The translations under genes were made by a program, and so were the position numbers. The notes under the pieces were generated by a model, which saw nothing but the letters and a program-made list of their open reading frames with translations, was not told the origin of the DNA and made no database searches. From assembly GCA_964423205.1 (NCBI GenBank), contig CAYRDX010000004.1:1-64000 (forward strand): a DNA stretch of 64,000 nt, given 5' to 3'. Shown here in pieces: positions 34,109 through 44,400 of the stretch (positions within the stretch are counted from its first letter, which is position 1; each line of letters starts with the position of its first letter). Source of the DNA: UBA6168 sp964423205. GTDB taxonomy: Bacteria; Bacteroidota; Bacteroidia; Chitinophagales; Saprospiraceae.

Positions 34109-36631
34109 CTATTTCTTTTCAGATTTTCCGGCTGATAACATATTGGCGAACAAGCGGAAAGCTCCAGGCACTCCGGAAGGCAGTTCCCGGAAGAACGAAA
34201 GTCCTGTATAGATATAATACCCCTTTCCATGTTTTGCCACCAGCAGACTGCCATTTCTTGCAGGCTCACCTGCATCATTGCATGAAATAATTGGTTTGTA
34301 TTCCGGAGCCCAATCACTAAGGAAATACAATCCACGCTCCTGCACCCATCCCTTAAAATCTTCTGCAGTGATTTTATTTGGGAAGTTCAGGATGGGGTGT
34401 GCAGGATCCAGGAATCTGACTTCGCTGTCTTCTTCTGTTACCCGATCGCGGGAAATTCGAAATGAATAGGGTCCGATTTCTTCAACCGGAATCACAAGGC
34501 TGAAACTGGTATTGTACTGTGCCACCAAAGTGCCGCCATTTTTCACGTAGTCAAACAGTGTTTGCTGGTGAAACTTGATTCTTTCATTGGTATTGTAGAG
34601 CCGTACACCAAGAACAACGGCATCGTAGGTGCCCAACCTGGAAGTTGAAATATCCCGGTCCTCCAGCAGGTCAACAGTGTACCCAATTTGCCTCAAACTT
34701 TCAGGCACCTTATCTCCAGCTCCCATAATGTAAGCAATCCTGTCACCTGCCCTTTTTAGATTTACTCTTGCGATTTTAGCTTCTGCATTCAGCAAAAGCG
34801 TCTGAAAAGGAATATGTTCGTAATCGATGGTGACCAGGGATTTTTGATATTTATTGCCGCCAATCTCAGCAATGGGCGCCAGTACACCTTCACCGTTTAC
34901 TTTGGGTGGAAATACTTTAAAGCTAATGACCTGTTCCTGACCTTTTATCTTGATGTCGAAAGGTGCTGCGGCAGGTTCCACTTTCCAACCAACCGGATGT
35001 TCTAATTTCAATGTACCTGTTATGTTTGGCGCCCCCGCCCTGACTTTTACTTTCACCGTTTGCGGCATGTCGCTGCCAAAGACATAGACTTCTTCTTCCA
35101 TGTTCAGAAATACCGGAGGGGTAATTTCAAAATGCCTGTAAACTTCCCCTTTTACATCGTGCTCAAACTTGTAAATCACCTCTCTTTCAAGAGTAAATGG
35201 TTCGTCGTAAATCAAAAAACTGAACTGAACCTTAAAACTGCGTTGGGTTTCGGGTGTGCCGCGCAATCGTTGGTCTCCGACCTGATACATTCCTGTTTCC
35301 CAATTCTTGTCCAGCCAGTATGCACTGGTATAATCCATACTCTGTGGCAGGTTAATTGTCTTGTTCCAATAAACGGACTTGTTGTTCTGTAAACTGGTTT
35401 GAAGTGTGCTGTCAACATTCATCGGGACATAACGAACCGCCTGCAAAATGCAGGGAACCGGCGAACGATTGATAACTTCCACATTCAGTTTCACCTGCTG
35501 TCCCGGAGTCGAAGAATAGCTGTCGGTCACGGCTTCAACAAACAAGCCCATACAAGCTTCTATTACTTGTTTAATCTCATTCAGTTTTATTTGCTTCCAT
35601 TTACCATCAGGAAGTTCCCCAATCATTCTGTAAGCTCTCAACAGTGATGGAACACTGGCGTAAGGTGTTTCGTGCCTGTATTCCTCTGTAATTCTCCTGA
35701 TCAGTTCTCCAATGGGCGCTCCACCCTCTATTCTGGTCCATGTAGTATTGATGCCGGCAAAAAGGTCTGAGTTACTGCTTAATGGCATTCCTTTCAGCAG
35801 GTCGAGGTATTCCGTTTGTTCGCCACGACTTCCGATTGACCCGAAACCCTGGGATTTATGCATGGAACGGCTGTCGGCTGCAATTTCATTATTCGATTTT
35901 CCCAGCAAGGGGTAATACACCCCTACATCAATGCTGACCAGATTGGATTTATCTGCCTCTTCAAACTTTTGTCGACTGCCGTAAAAAAACCAGGAAGTGT
36001 TGAAAAAAAGCCGTTTGGCCTGCCATGGTTTCACATACTTCAATTGTTCCGGAAATGCATTGCTGTTGCCAGTGTAGTCAAATGCTTCATAGCTGAGCAT
36101 AGCAGAGGCAGTATGGTGACCATGAGTTCTGCCCGCCGAATTGTGGTCGAACCTGTTGATAATGATGTCCGGCTGCACATTTCGAATAGCCCAGACTACA
36201 TCTGATAGCACTTCCTCTTTATTCCAAAATTTAAGTGTTTCATCAGGATGTTTAGAGAATCCAAAATCATTTGCACGGGTAAAAAGCTGCCTGCCACCGT
36301 CAATCCGGCGTGCAGCCAAAAGCTCTTGGGTGCGTATCAACCCCAATAATTCTTCGATTTGAGTCCCGATGAGGTTTTGCCCACCATCTCCCCGTGTGAT
36401 GGAAAGGTAAGTTGTTTCCATTTGAAGCTCTTTACTGAGGTAGGATATAAGCCGGGTGTTCTCGTCATCAGGATGAGCCGCAACAAATAAAACAGAGCCC
36501 AATACATTGAGCTTTTTTATGGCTTTGTGAATTTCAGACGACGACCATCTTTGAGGTTTTTGAGAATAGGCCGTGAATGTTATGAAAATTGTTGCTGCGA
36601 AAATGAAAAGCGCTTTCAATGTGAATTTCAT
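34109..36631 (-). CDS. Exported PIG-L-family deacetylase with C-terminal amidotransferase-like domain
   Basis: An 840-residue exported protein. The signal peptide begins MKFTLKALF and ends near TAYSQ. The N-terminal PIG-L/LmbE domain has the zinc motif AHPDDE and a second HGHH motif (SAGRTHGHHTASAM), the N-acetyl deacetylase signature. A long beta-rich middle (about 350-600) suggests carbohydrate-binding-like modules. The C-terminal 200 residues (AYIMGAGDKVPESLRQIGYTVDLL, then GTYDAVVLGVRLYN) look like a ThuA/amidotransferase-like domain. It likely acts on amino sugars in the periplasm; this is inference. The ATG at 36655 is an alternative start, eight residues longer. A perfect 19-bp inverted repeat lies 42 bp upstream. 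Confidence 0.85.
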   Translation of the reverse strand: MKFTLKALFIFAATIFITFTAYSQKPQRWSSSEIHKAIKKLNVLGSVLFVAAHPDDENTRLISYLSKELQMETTYLSITRGDGGQNLIGTQIEELLGLIRTQELLAARRIDGGRQLFTRANDFGFSKHPDETLKFWNKEEVLSDVVWAIRNVQPDIIINRFDHNSAGRTHGHHTASAMLSYEAFDYTGNSNAFPEQLKYVKPWQAKRLFFNTSWFFYGSRQKFEEADKSNLVSIDVGVYYPLLGKSNNEIAADSRSMHKSQGFGSIGSRGEQTEYLDLLKGMPLSSNSDLFAGINTTWTRIEGGAPIGELIRRITEEYRHETPYASVPSLLRAYRMIGELPDGKWKQIKLNEIKQVIEACMGLFVEAVTDSYSSTPGQQVKLNVEVINRSPVPCILQAVRYVPMNVDSTLQTSLQNNKSVYWNKTINLPQSMDYTSAYWLDKNWETGMYQVGDQRLRGTPETQRSFKVQFSFLIYDEPFTLEREVIYKFEHDVKGEVYRHFEITPPVFLNMEEEVYVFGSDMPQTVKVKVRAGAPNITGTLKLEHPVGWKVEPAAAPFDIKIKGQEQVISFKVFPPKVNGEGVLAPIAEIGGNKYQKSLVTIDYEHIPFQTLLLNAEAKIARVNLKRAGDRIAYIMGAGDKVPESLRQIGYTVDLLEDRDISTSRLGTYDAVVLGVRLYNTNERIKFHQQTLFDYVKNGGTLVAQYNTSFSLVIPVEEIGPYSFRISRDRVTEEDSEVRFLDPAHPILNFPNKITAEDFKGWVQERGLYFLSDWAPEYKPIISCNDAGEPARNGSLLVAKHGKGYYIYTGLSFFRELPSGVPGAFRLFANMLSAGKSEKK

Positions 36632-36674
36632 CTGTTTATTTTTTATGGTCTTCATCGGTACAGATGGAACTTAT

Positions 36675-36725
36675 CATGATTGAATAATCATTACTCTGTG
36701 TAATTTAATGATTATTCAATCATGG
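36675..36725. promoter_or_regulatory. Large perfect inverted repeat upstream of PIG-L gene
   Basis: The arms CATGATTGAATAATCATTA (36675-36693) and its exact complement (36706-36724) enclose a 12-nt loop. No T-run follows on either strand, so it is more likely an operator or leader hairpin than a terminator. Confidence 0.5.
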
Positions 36726-36866
36726 ACGTTTCATGAGTTTGTGTTTATTTTCGTGGGCAAATATCATTAAAACATTAAAAAGTTTATTTCGCCTTGTTTA
36801 TAAATGGCATTTAATGTTACACAGATTGCAACAAGCATAGTTATACTGGTTATAATTGCTAATGCC

Positions 36867-36874
36867 TAACTTTG
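36867..36874 (+). promoter_or_regulatory. TAnnTTTG box for the K+ channel gene
   Basis: TAACTTTG, an exact -7 match 68 bp before the ATG at 36943. The -33 element is weak. Confidence 0.4.
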
Positions 36875-36942
36875 AACCAACTGGAGTTAAAAGATGACAA
36901 ATTAAGTAAGTTGTTATCTTGCCGCTTGATACAACTAAAAAC

Positions 36943-37992
36943 ATGCTAACCACGCGTCAATGGCAGTTTTATTCTGTACCGGGAACCTTTCTCAGTAACA
37001 GAATTGCGGTTATTCTAGTTATTGGAGTCTTCCTTTTTGGGATAGGTGGGTATACTTATTTTGAAGGTTATAACCTACGGGAGGCCTTCTATATGATGGT
37101 TATTACAGTTTCCACTGTGGGTTATGGGGAGGTAAGGCCCCTAAGCCCGGAAGGTGAGTTGTTCACATCGGTGCTCATTATCATGAATTTTGGAATCTTT
37201 GCCTATGTGCTTTCTGTTTTTTCATTTTACGTAGTTAACGGTCAATTCTTCAAAGCCATGCATTCAAATTTGATAAACAAAAAAATTGCCCAGCTGGAAA
37301 ATCATGTTATAGTATGTGGTTATGGCCGATACGGTAAAGAAGTCAGCCAGCATTTTCAGCAGCACAACACTCCATATGTCATTGTTGAAACGAATAGAGA
37401 TGTGATTGACGAAATTCAGAGAAGTGAAGAGCGGCTGCTTTATATCCAGGACGATGCTACTAACGATGAAACACTCACCAATGCCGGTATTGGCCGAGCA
37501 AAAGCTTTGATAGCTGCCCTTCCTGATGATTCCGAAAATTTATACATTGTCTTATCGGCCAGACAACTAAACCCCAAGATCAACATCATCAGCAGGGCAA
37601 CTCTGGAAAAATCACAAAAGAAACTGAAACTGGCCGGTGCTAATCATGTCGTTATGCCGGAGCAAATAGGTGGTTTTTATATGGCAACTCTCGTGTCAAA
37701 GCCGGGAGCCACAGAATTCTTTTCTTATATAACCCGCGAATCCGAATCGGATATTGAGTTTGAGGAGATCAGCGCCGACAATATGCCGCAAAGTTGCCTG
37801 GATAAAACCATCAGAGAATTGGGAATAAGAAAGCAAACGGGTACCAATATTATTGGTTTCCGCAACCCTGAAGGCGAGTACATTGTCAATCCCGGACCGG
37901 AAACCAAATTAGTTGCCCACTCAAGTTTTATTGTGCTCGGCACGCATGAACAACTCGATACATTGCGGGCTTATTTAAGAAGGCTCAAATAA
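36943..37992 (+). CDS. Potassium channel with TrkA-N/RCK domain
   Basis: A 349-residue ion channel: two TM helices flank a pore loop with the K+ filter TVGYGE (ITVSTVGYGEVRPLS), followed by an RCK/TrkA-N domain with the nucleotide-binding Rossmann motif VIVCGYGRYGKEV, then a TrkA-C domain at the end (KTIRELGIRKQTGTNIIGF). This is a MthK/Kch-like ligand-gated channel. The frame opens at a TTG (36919), but the ATG at 36943 (MLTTRQWQ) is the better start. It is 44 bp upstream of the soluble TonB-domain gene and probably cotranscribed with it. Confidence 0.9.
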   Translation: MLTTRQWQFYSVPGTFLSNRIAVILVIGVFLFGIGGYTYFEGYNLREAFYMMVITVSTVGYGEVRPLSPEGELFTSVLIIMNFGIFAYVLSVFSFYVVNGQFFKAMHSNLINKKIAQLENHVIVCGYGRYGKEVSQHFQQHNTPYVIVETNRDVIDEIQRSEERLLYIQDDATNDETLTNAGIGRAKALIAALPDDSENLYIVLSARQLNPKINIISRATLEKSQKKLKLAGANHVVMPEQIGGFYMATLVSKPGATEFFSYITRESESDIEFEEISADNMPQSCLDKTIRELGIRKQTGTNIIGFRNPEGEYIVNPGPETKLVAHSSFIVLGTHEQLDTLRAYLRRLK

Positions 37993-38036
37993 TAAGACAG
38001 CATTTAAGCCGCCAATGACCCTAAAAGAAGTGCTTC

Positions 38037-38474
38037 ATGTATAAAAAAGCAAAAGACAAGGATTTCATCAAACATCCTGTTTACAAAGGTGGGCCAAAAG
38101 CCATGCAAGCTTTTATAAGCGGACATCTACAATATCCGCACGATGCTTTGCAGGCAAAAATAGAAGGTTCTGTTTCTGTCAGTTTTGATATCACTCACGA
38201 AGGTTTAGTTACCGATGCCAGGGTTATTTCGGGACTTGGGCATGGATGTGATGAAGAAGCCATCCGACTGGTCAAACTCCTTAAGTTCGATGTGTCCCGG
38301 ACCAGGGGCCTTAAAGTGCTGTTTCACAAGACTATTCAAATTCACTTCAGATTGCCAAAGGCACCAAATGAAACAGGATTACAGTATATAATTACGCAAG
38401 CCTCAAAGGAAAAGGTGAAAACTGAAGACAAACCAACCACCACTGGATCCTATACCATTACTTTCGATCTTTAA
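38037..38474 (+). CDS. Stand-alone TonB C-terminal-domain protein
   Basis: A 145-residue protein consisting mostly of a TonB C-terminal domain (LQYPHDALQAKIEGSVSVSFDIT, then GLGHGCDEEAIRLVKLLKF). There is no TM helix or signal peptide and no proline-rich linker, so it cannot energise receptors as normal TonB does. The last 35 residues are polar and lysine/threonine-rich. Its position 44 bp after the channel gene suggests cotranscription. Function is not clear; it may bind a partner in the cytoplasm, or the N-terminus may be degraded. Confidence 0.75.
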   Translation: MYKKAKDKDFIKHPVYKGGPKAMQAFISGHLQYPHDALQAKIEGSVSVSFDITHEGLVTDARVISGLGHGCDEEAIRLVKLLKFDVSRTRGLKVLFHKTIQIHFRLPKAPNETGLQYIITQASKEKVKTEDKPTTTGSYTITFDL

Positions 38475-38527
38475 GACTGTTTTTACCATTTTTCCAGCCC
38501 ATTACACGCTGCATTTACAATTCAATA

Positions 38528-38557
38528 ACGGCTAACCCGAATGAACAGGTTAGCCGT
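38528..38557. terminator. Hairpin between convergent TonB-domain and lipoprotein genes
   Basis: ACGGCTAACC (38528-38537) pairs perfectly with GGTTAGCCGT (38548-38557); loop of 10 nt. The T-runs are poor but placement between convergent stops fits a terminator. Confidence 0.55.
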
Positions 38558-38594
38558 CAGCTTCAGGCCAGAAATCTTAGGCCCTCTGTATCAA

Positions 38595-39536
38595 TTATAC
38601 TTTCGTAAACTTAAGTGTATGAGCCGTGGTGACAAATGCTGCACCACATCCTCCGTTCTTAGCGAACTCATTCACGTTAACATTGAATGTCTTGTCGTCG
38701 CCAAAGGTAAAAGGAGTCTTTGCTCCCTGCGTGATGGTCATGAATGTTCCATCACAACCTTGAGTAGTAGTGATGGTCAACATGACAATTTCATTACACA
38801 GGAAGTCCAAAGTCATCGTGGTAGTAAGCTTCTTGTCTTCTGTCCACCTAAAGGAAAGGCTCCTTCTGGTTTCAGAACCGGACACTTTTGCCAGCGTAAC
38901 GTTGGCAGGTGTATTACCCATGAACTTACCCCAATTACCGGTATTATTGGTCACATATTCCACTTTGTAAGCACCGGTGAAACGGTCAACCAGTGGACAA
39001 GTACATAACATGTTGAAGTCAAAATGACCCTTAAAAGCTGAACCAACTACTGCAGGTGTGGAGTTAGCGAACTTTCTGATCACACCGTCAGAACCAGTCA
39101 ATTCAGTGGTGAATCTAATCAGGTCATTGGCTTTCAATTGTGCAGCAGTTACACCCAAAAGGGTCAGCATATCTGCCATTTTAAGCGTAATTGGTCCAGG
39201 ACCGTAGTATCCATTGGCGTTGACTTTAAAGTCGGTCTTGCTGTATGACTTAACCAGTTTCCTGGCTCCAGCATTCAGAGCTACGTACACGTCATATTTC
39301 TGTGCGCCTGCTCCTTTTTCAACATCAACGAACTCAACTTCATAAGTATACGATGAGTTGGCCACGTTGTTGATGTCCCAGATTTTGGCAGTCTCCGATA
39401 CCCGGCGCGGATAAATCCCCTTACCGATACTATCGATAGTTGAGATGGGCGCAAGGTCGGGATCAGCACAGGACGTGATGATGAACAACCCCGCCATCAG
39501 TATTAAAAGAAATGAAAATTTATTCTTCATGATCAA
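38595..39536 (-). CDS. Lipoprotein in SusCD locus
   Basis: A 313-residue predicted lipoprotein. The N-terminus MKNKFSFLLILMAGLFIITSC carries a lipobox with its cysteine, followed by an acidic start. The body is beta-strand rich (YDVYVALNAGARKLVKSY, DLIRFTTELTGSDGVIRKFANSTP). A stretch reads EIVMLTITTTQGCDGTFMTITQGAKTPFTFG. It ends in LKFTKV without a T9SS tail. As the third gene after SusC and SusD it is probably the surface accessory lipoprotein of that transporter. Specificity is unknown; no glycan enzyme is adjacent. Confidence 0.75.
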   Translation of the reverse strand: MIMKNKFSFLLILMAGLFIITSCADPDLAPISTIDSIGKGIYPRRVSETAKIWDINNVANSSYTYEVEFVDVEKGAGAQKYDVYVALNAGARKLVKSYSKTDFKVNANGYYGPGPITLKMADMLTLLGVTAAQLKANDLIRFTTELTGSDGVIRKFANSTPAVVGSAFKGHFDFNMLCTCPLVDRFTGAYKVEYVTNNTGNWGKFMGNTPANVTLAKVSGSETRRSLSFRWTEDKKLTTTMTLDFLCNEIVMLTITTTQGCDGTFMTITQGAKTPFTFGDDKTFNVNVNEFAKNGGCGAAFVTTAHTLKFTKV

Positions 39537-39608
39537 TTTGATTTTGTTGATTGATTAATTCTTGAATTGAGTTGTGTTCAATTTTAACTGAAACAATTCA
39601 ATTCAAAA

Positions 39609-41345
39609 TTAATAGATGAATCCGGCAGGGTTGGTATCCCAGAACACCTGTTTGGTAACTACTTTCTGCGTGGCGTTCTGGTTCAGGTTCACGTGGTCTG
39701 CAGGATAGAACATGGAACGTGGAAATGCAGAAAGTGCCGTTCCATTAACATTGGGTTGCATCCTCAATGGCATACCTGTTCTGCGGTAATTATTGTATGC
39801 TTCGATACCGTTACCAAAAAGTGCCAGGAAATACTCTTTCATGATGACGTTGAGCTTTTCCTTGCTATCAGGTGCTGCATCATACAATGCCAATACCCGT
39901 GTAACATACGCATCAATCCTCGCCTGATTTGGTATCAAGGCACTGGCTTTGATGTCGTTACCATTAGGATCCTTGCCAATTACAACATTCTTATCAATCA
40001 TTGGATCTGAAGTGGCTATTACCTTGGAAATAGAACTTCTAACAGCCTTTTCCAACATCACGCGCGCATTGTCGGAAGTACCCAACACCTGTGCTGCTTC
40101 TGCCCTCATGAATTCAACAAAGGAAGTCAGAATAATAGGATTGATTCCTGCTCCAAGTCCTCCCAGCGTTCCCTGTTTCTGAGTTTCAATTCTGGAATTG
40201 TCATCGAAACGGCCACCTGCTGGATATACACCCCAAACCGACCTGATATGGCCATCGGGTGGAATACCGGAGCCATTCAGGTGATCGCGGCCATAATAGC
40301 CCCTTTCAATCGGAGCAGGGGTGCAATATGGCATATCAGGATCAATGGCAGTGTAAAATGCCGGGCGGTTGTTGATATTTGGCAATCCACCGTTGTGGAT
40401 ACAGTTCCAAACAGAGTTATCAGTAACAGGAGGATTGAGATCGCCTTTTTGGCGATAAATGTAATAACGCAGACGTGGATCGTCGAACCCGTCTTTTTTG
40501 TCTTTGTCATACATCAACAACCACATGAACCAAACTGACTGATAATCGCCATCTGAGGATTCATAACCATCGTTGTATTTAGGGTGACGTGTATTCGGGT
40601 TGGTTCTGTTGTTTCCATACTTGAACTGGAAGTCTTCTGCAGGAGTATCAATCAGATCACCTGCTGCAATTAAAGCATTGATCTTATCCTTGGCTGTATT
40701 ATCAACCAAACGGGTAGTCAGATAATAACGCAGTTTCAAGGTGTTGGCTAAAGTCACCCAACGGTCTGCATTCCCCCCATAATACAGGTCTGACGCTGGT
40801 GAAGGAGCGGTAGAGCCCTTCAGCTGTGCAATGGCATCGTCAAGCAGTTTCAAAGCAACTGCATATACATCTTTACCAGGATCTTGTTTAGGGCTGATGA
40901 AATCAGTTCCCTGAAGAGCCTCAGTATAGGGCACATCGCCAAACATGTCAACCAATGTCAACAGGACATAGGCTTTCATGATTTTAGCAGTACCGCTGTG
41001 TTTGGCCAACTTGCGCTCTGCAGCAATTTTCTCCAGGGCATCAATGTCGGGAAATATCGTTGCGTATGCAGTGTTCCAGATACCATTGAAACTGACAGGA
41101 GAATAGAGTTCGTTGTAAGTTCCAGCTTGATTGGTATTCAATAGCCTGGTTGGTTGTGAACCAAAATTAACTGTAGCATTGAAGAAACCGTTAAAAGACA
41201 GCTGTATCTGGTTGTACAAAAAGTCCACACCGGCTTTTTCCGGTGTAACGGCATTCGGGTTATTGAGTAGATCCAGCTCCGTAGTGCTGCAACCTGCCAG
41301 GACCCAAATGGCCGATATGATAAATAATTTATTGAGTAATTTCAT
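39609..41345 (-). CDS. SusD/RagB-family nutrient-binding lipoprotein
   Basis: A 578-residue SusD-like outer-membrane lipoprotein. The lipobox AIWVLAGCSTTE gives lipidation at the Cys. The N-terminal part has TPR-like helices (KIMKAYVLLTLVDMFGDVPYTEALQG), a SusD hallmark; the C-terminus ends NYRRTGMPLRMQPN, then a WDTNPAGF-type end. It binds substrate and passes it to SusC. The ATG at 41345 (MKLLNKLF) fits the signal peptide; the frame opens 33 bp earlier at a weaker start. It is 108 bp downstream of SusC. Confidence 0.92.
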   Translation of the reverse strand: MKLLNKLFIISAIWVLAGCSTTELDLLNNPNAVTPEKAGVDFLYNQIQLSFNGFFNATVNFGSQPTRLLNTNQAGTYNELYSPVSFNGIWNTAYATIFPDIDALEKIAAERKLAKHSGTAKIMKAYVLLTLVDMFGDVPYTEALQGTDFISPKQDPGKDVYAVALKLLDDAIAQLKGSTAPSPASDLYYGGNADRWVTLANTLKLRYYLTTRLVDNTAKDKINALIAAGDLIDTPAEDFQFKYGNNRTNPNTRHPKYNDGYESSDGDYQSVWFMWLLMYDKDKKDGFDDPRLRYYIYRQKGDLNPPVTDNSVWNCIHNGGLPNINNRPAFYTAIDPDMPYCTPAPIERGYYGRDHLNGSGIPPDGHIRSVWGVYPAGGRFDDNSRIETQKQGTLGGLGAGINPIILTSFVEFMRAEAAQVLGTSDNARVMLEKAVRSSISKVIATSDPMIDKNVVIGKDPNGNDIKASALIPNQARIDAYVTRVLALYDAAPDSKEKLNVIMKEYFLALFGNGIEAYNNYRRTGMPLRMQPNVNGTALSAFPRSMFYPADHVNLNQNATQKVVTKQVFWDTNPAGFIY

Positions 41346-41453
41346 AATTAACCAATTTTGAAAGTTTAGGATATACAATTCTTCTTCCTCTTCTTGACTT
41401 GCTGCCTCACTAAATTGTCAGGCCTCAAATCAGCGGAAGGAAAATTGTCGTCC

Positions 41454-44400
41454 TTAGAAGGTTACACTTAAACTGACGCCATACTTCTTAGCTGTTGGAG
41501 CAGTGATATATTCCATTCCACGTCCATTGCCGACGCCAAGGCTTAATACTTCCGGATCGTAGTTCTGATATTTCGGGAAGTTTGGAGCCTTGAAGAACAG
41601 ATTCTCACCAGAGAAACGAATGAATGCAGAACCAAATGGCGATTTTTCCAGCAACCTCTTAGGCACTTCATAACCCAGAGAAACCTCTCTCAAACGCACT
41701 ACGGTAGCATCAAAGATGGTACCTTCTGTAGCGAAGAAGTAGGCATTGAACCAGAAGTCACCTGCATAACCCTGTATGTCGTTGGGTGTTCCATCGGCTT
41801 TTACACCGGGAAGAACCACCGGCACATAGCGGTCAAAATCAGTATCCTTAGTATTACCCCTTGCGTACATGGTAGCAGTGGTCATTGACAAAATATCACC
41901 ACCACTGATGTAACTCCAGTGCATATTAAAGCTGAGGCCTTTGTAACTCAATGTGTTAATTAGGTTTCCCGTCCAATCCGGATTGGGATCGCCAACTATT
42001 TTAAGATCTGCTGCAGCAACGTATTCGCCAGCGGCGTTAACCAAGCGCTGGCCATTCTCATGTCTTTCGAAATAAGAACCTTTAATTACACCGAAGTTTT
42101 CGCCGGGAATAGCGAAGTTACCCTCACTGGTAAAACCAGAAAATACAATCTCATCAACTCCTTCACGGATCTTGTCAACCACGTTTCTGTTTCTGGTCCA
42201 GTTGACATTGATATCCCAGGTGAAATTACCCCTTACCGGAATAAGATTCAGACCCAACTCAATACCCTTGTTGGTAATTGCAGCAGCATTTACTGTGGTA
42301 TTGGTGTATCCAGTGGCAGGGTCGAGGTCCAGGTCGATAATCAGATCTGTGGATTTCTTATCGTATAAGGACAAGTCAATTCCCACTCTGTTTTTCAGGA
42401 AGCGACCTTCCAAACCGAATTCCAATTCTTTATGCAACTCTGGCTGCAAATTCGGGTTACCCAACCGGTTGCTCACCGTATTTGTGTTCAGCGCAACACC
42501 ACCTGTGGCAGGAATCCAAACGTTGGTAGCAGAACCTAACACACTTCTGGTTTGGTATGGTCCGGGATAACCGGCCGATGTACCATAACCGATGCGCAAT
42601 TTCATGAAGTTAACCATGTCGTTGTTCTGGAGGCCCTCAAAAGCGTCTGTCGGAACAACCGCCAAACTGGCGGATGGATAGAAAATAGATCTGTTTGCTT
42701 TCTCGAGGGTAGATGTCCAGTCATTTCGGCCCTGAATGTTCAGGTAGGCCCATCGCTTGTAACCTAATGTTGCTGTAGCATAAGCTCCTATTGTATTTTC
42801 CTGGCTCACTGAAGAACCACTGACATGGTTGACAAAGTTGCCATGAGTCAATAAGTCGAATACGAACTGGTTAGTGCTCGTTACATTGCTAGTTTCGCTG
42901 TTAGCACTTCGGATATTGAAACCAACAACACCGTCGATATTCAAATCTTCGTTGATATCATAATTGTAGAGCAGGTTACCTACCTGGTCAACGATGGAGT
43001 AAAGGCGGTTATATGAAGTTAATTCGCCATTGGGCACCATAGATCCACCTTTGTTGATGGCTCTTACGGTCTTTTGTGAATATTCGTCGATACCGACACG
43101 GTATTGTGCGGTAAGTCCTTTGAATAATTCCTTAGACAATTCCATCGTTCCGAAGTAACGCTTGATATCTTCATTGTCGCCGGCATTGTTCAGGGTCCAA
43201 AGTGGATTCTCTATAGCAGAACCCCTTCTGTAATACAGCATAGAACCATCAACAGGACTTTGATATGGCATGTTGAGCAGGTCAATACTGCGGGGTGTGT
43301 AAATCAGATTGGCAAATAAGGAAGACCCGGATGGATTGCTTCCATAACCAGCAGAGGCAGTGGGTGACAATCTGTTTGATGCAATGATGTTCAATGTTGC
43401 CTTTAGGTTTAATCCATTGGCTAAGTTGACACGGCCACCGATGCCGAGGTTGTGTTTGTTGAACAGGTTTTTGTCGTTTGGTATAAAACCATCGTCACGA
43501 AGGAAGCTGTAGTTGGCGCTTACACCACCATTCGTTCCGAGTGATTTGTCAACACTCAGTGTAGTATTGCTGAGAACACCTTTTTGGAAGAAGTTTTCCA
43601 ATGACTTGTATGGCTTATAGTCATACAATACTCCCTTGTACTCGGGTACATGATTCCAGTATCTCGACTGGTCGAGTGGGTGTGGTATTTGTCCATTGGC
43701 GTCAATACCATTGGTTCCACGGGCGGTAAATGCAGGACCCCAGTTGGAGAAGAACCATCCAAAGTCACCAGAGAAACCATTTCCATAGGTATCCTGATAA
43801 ACTGGCAGGTTGGCGATCTCAGAGAAAGAAACGGACTGGCTCAGGTTTACCTCCATTTTCTTGTCGGTATTTGAGCCGGCATTACCACTCTTGGTAGTCA
43901 CCAGAATCACACCGTTACGGCCAGCCTCACCGTAAAGCACAGTGGCACTAAGGCCTTTCAGAATGGTAATCTCTGCCACGTTGTTCGGGTCGAGGTCGAG
44001 GAAGCGGCTGGATGCAGTTGCACCTCCTGTAGTAAATCCGCGGTCTGTGTTGGTCTGGGTGTTGAAAGCAACACCATCCACAACGAACAGAGGCTGGTTA
44101 TTACCGGTTATGGAGGAAAAGCCCCTGATGATGATGTTAGTACCAGAACCGGAAAGACCGGAAGTCTGGGTAACATCCACACCGGTAGCTTTACCGCGGA
44201 GGATTCGTCCGATGTCAGTTTCTGACTTCAATTGTACATCGGCGGCTCCAATGGTTGTTACACCAAAACCAAGGGCCTTCTTCTCCTTGCGGATACCAAG
44301 GCCGGTAACAACCACCTCGGAAAGCTGCTCTGCAGCTTCTGCCATGGTGACGTTAAGCACGCCGGTAGCACCAAGGGTAAGTTCCTGGGTTCCAAAACCA

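Noticed and set aside
38541..39008. 155-residue plus-strand ORF after the TonB-domain gene
   Set aside because: Overlaps the lipoprotein gene on the other strand and contains the terminator hairpin.
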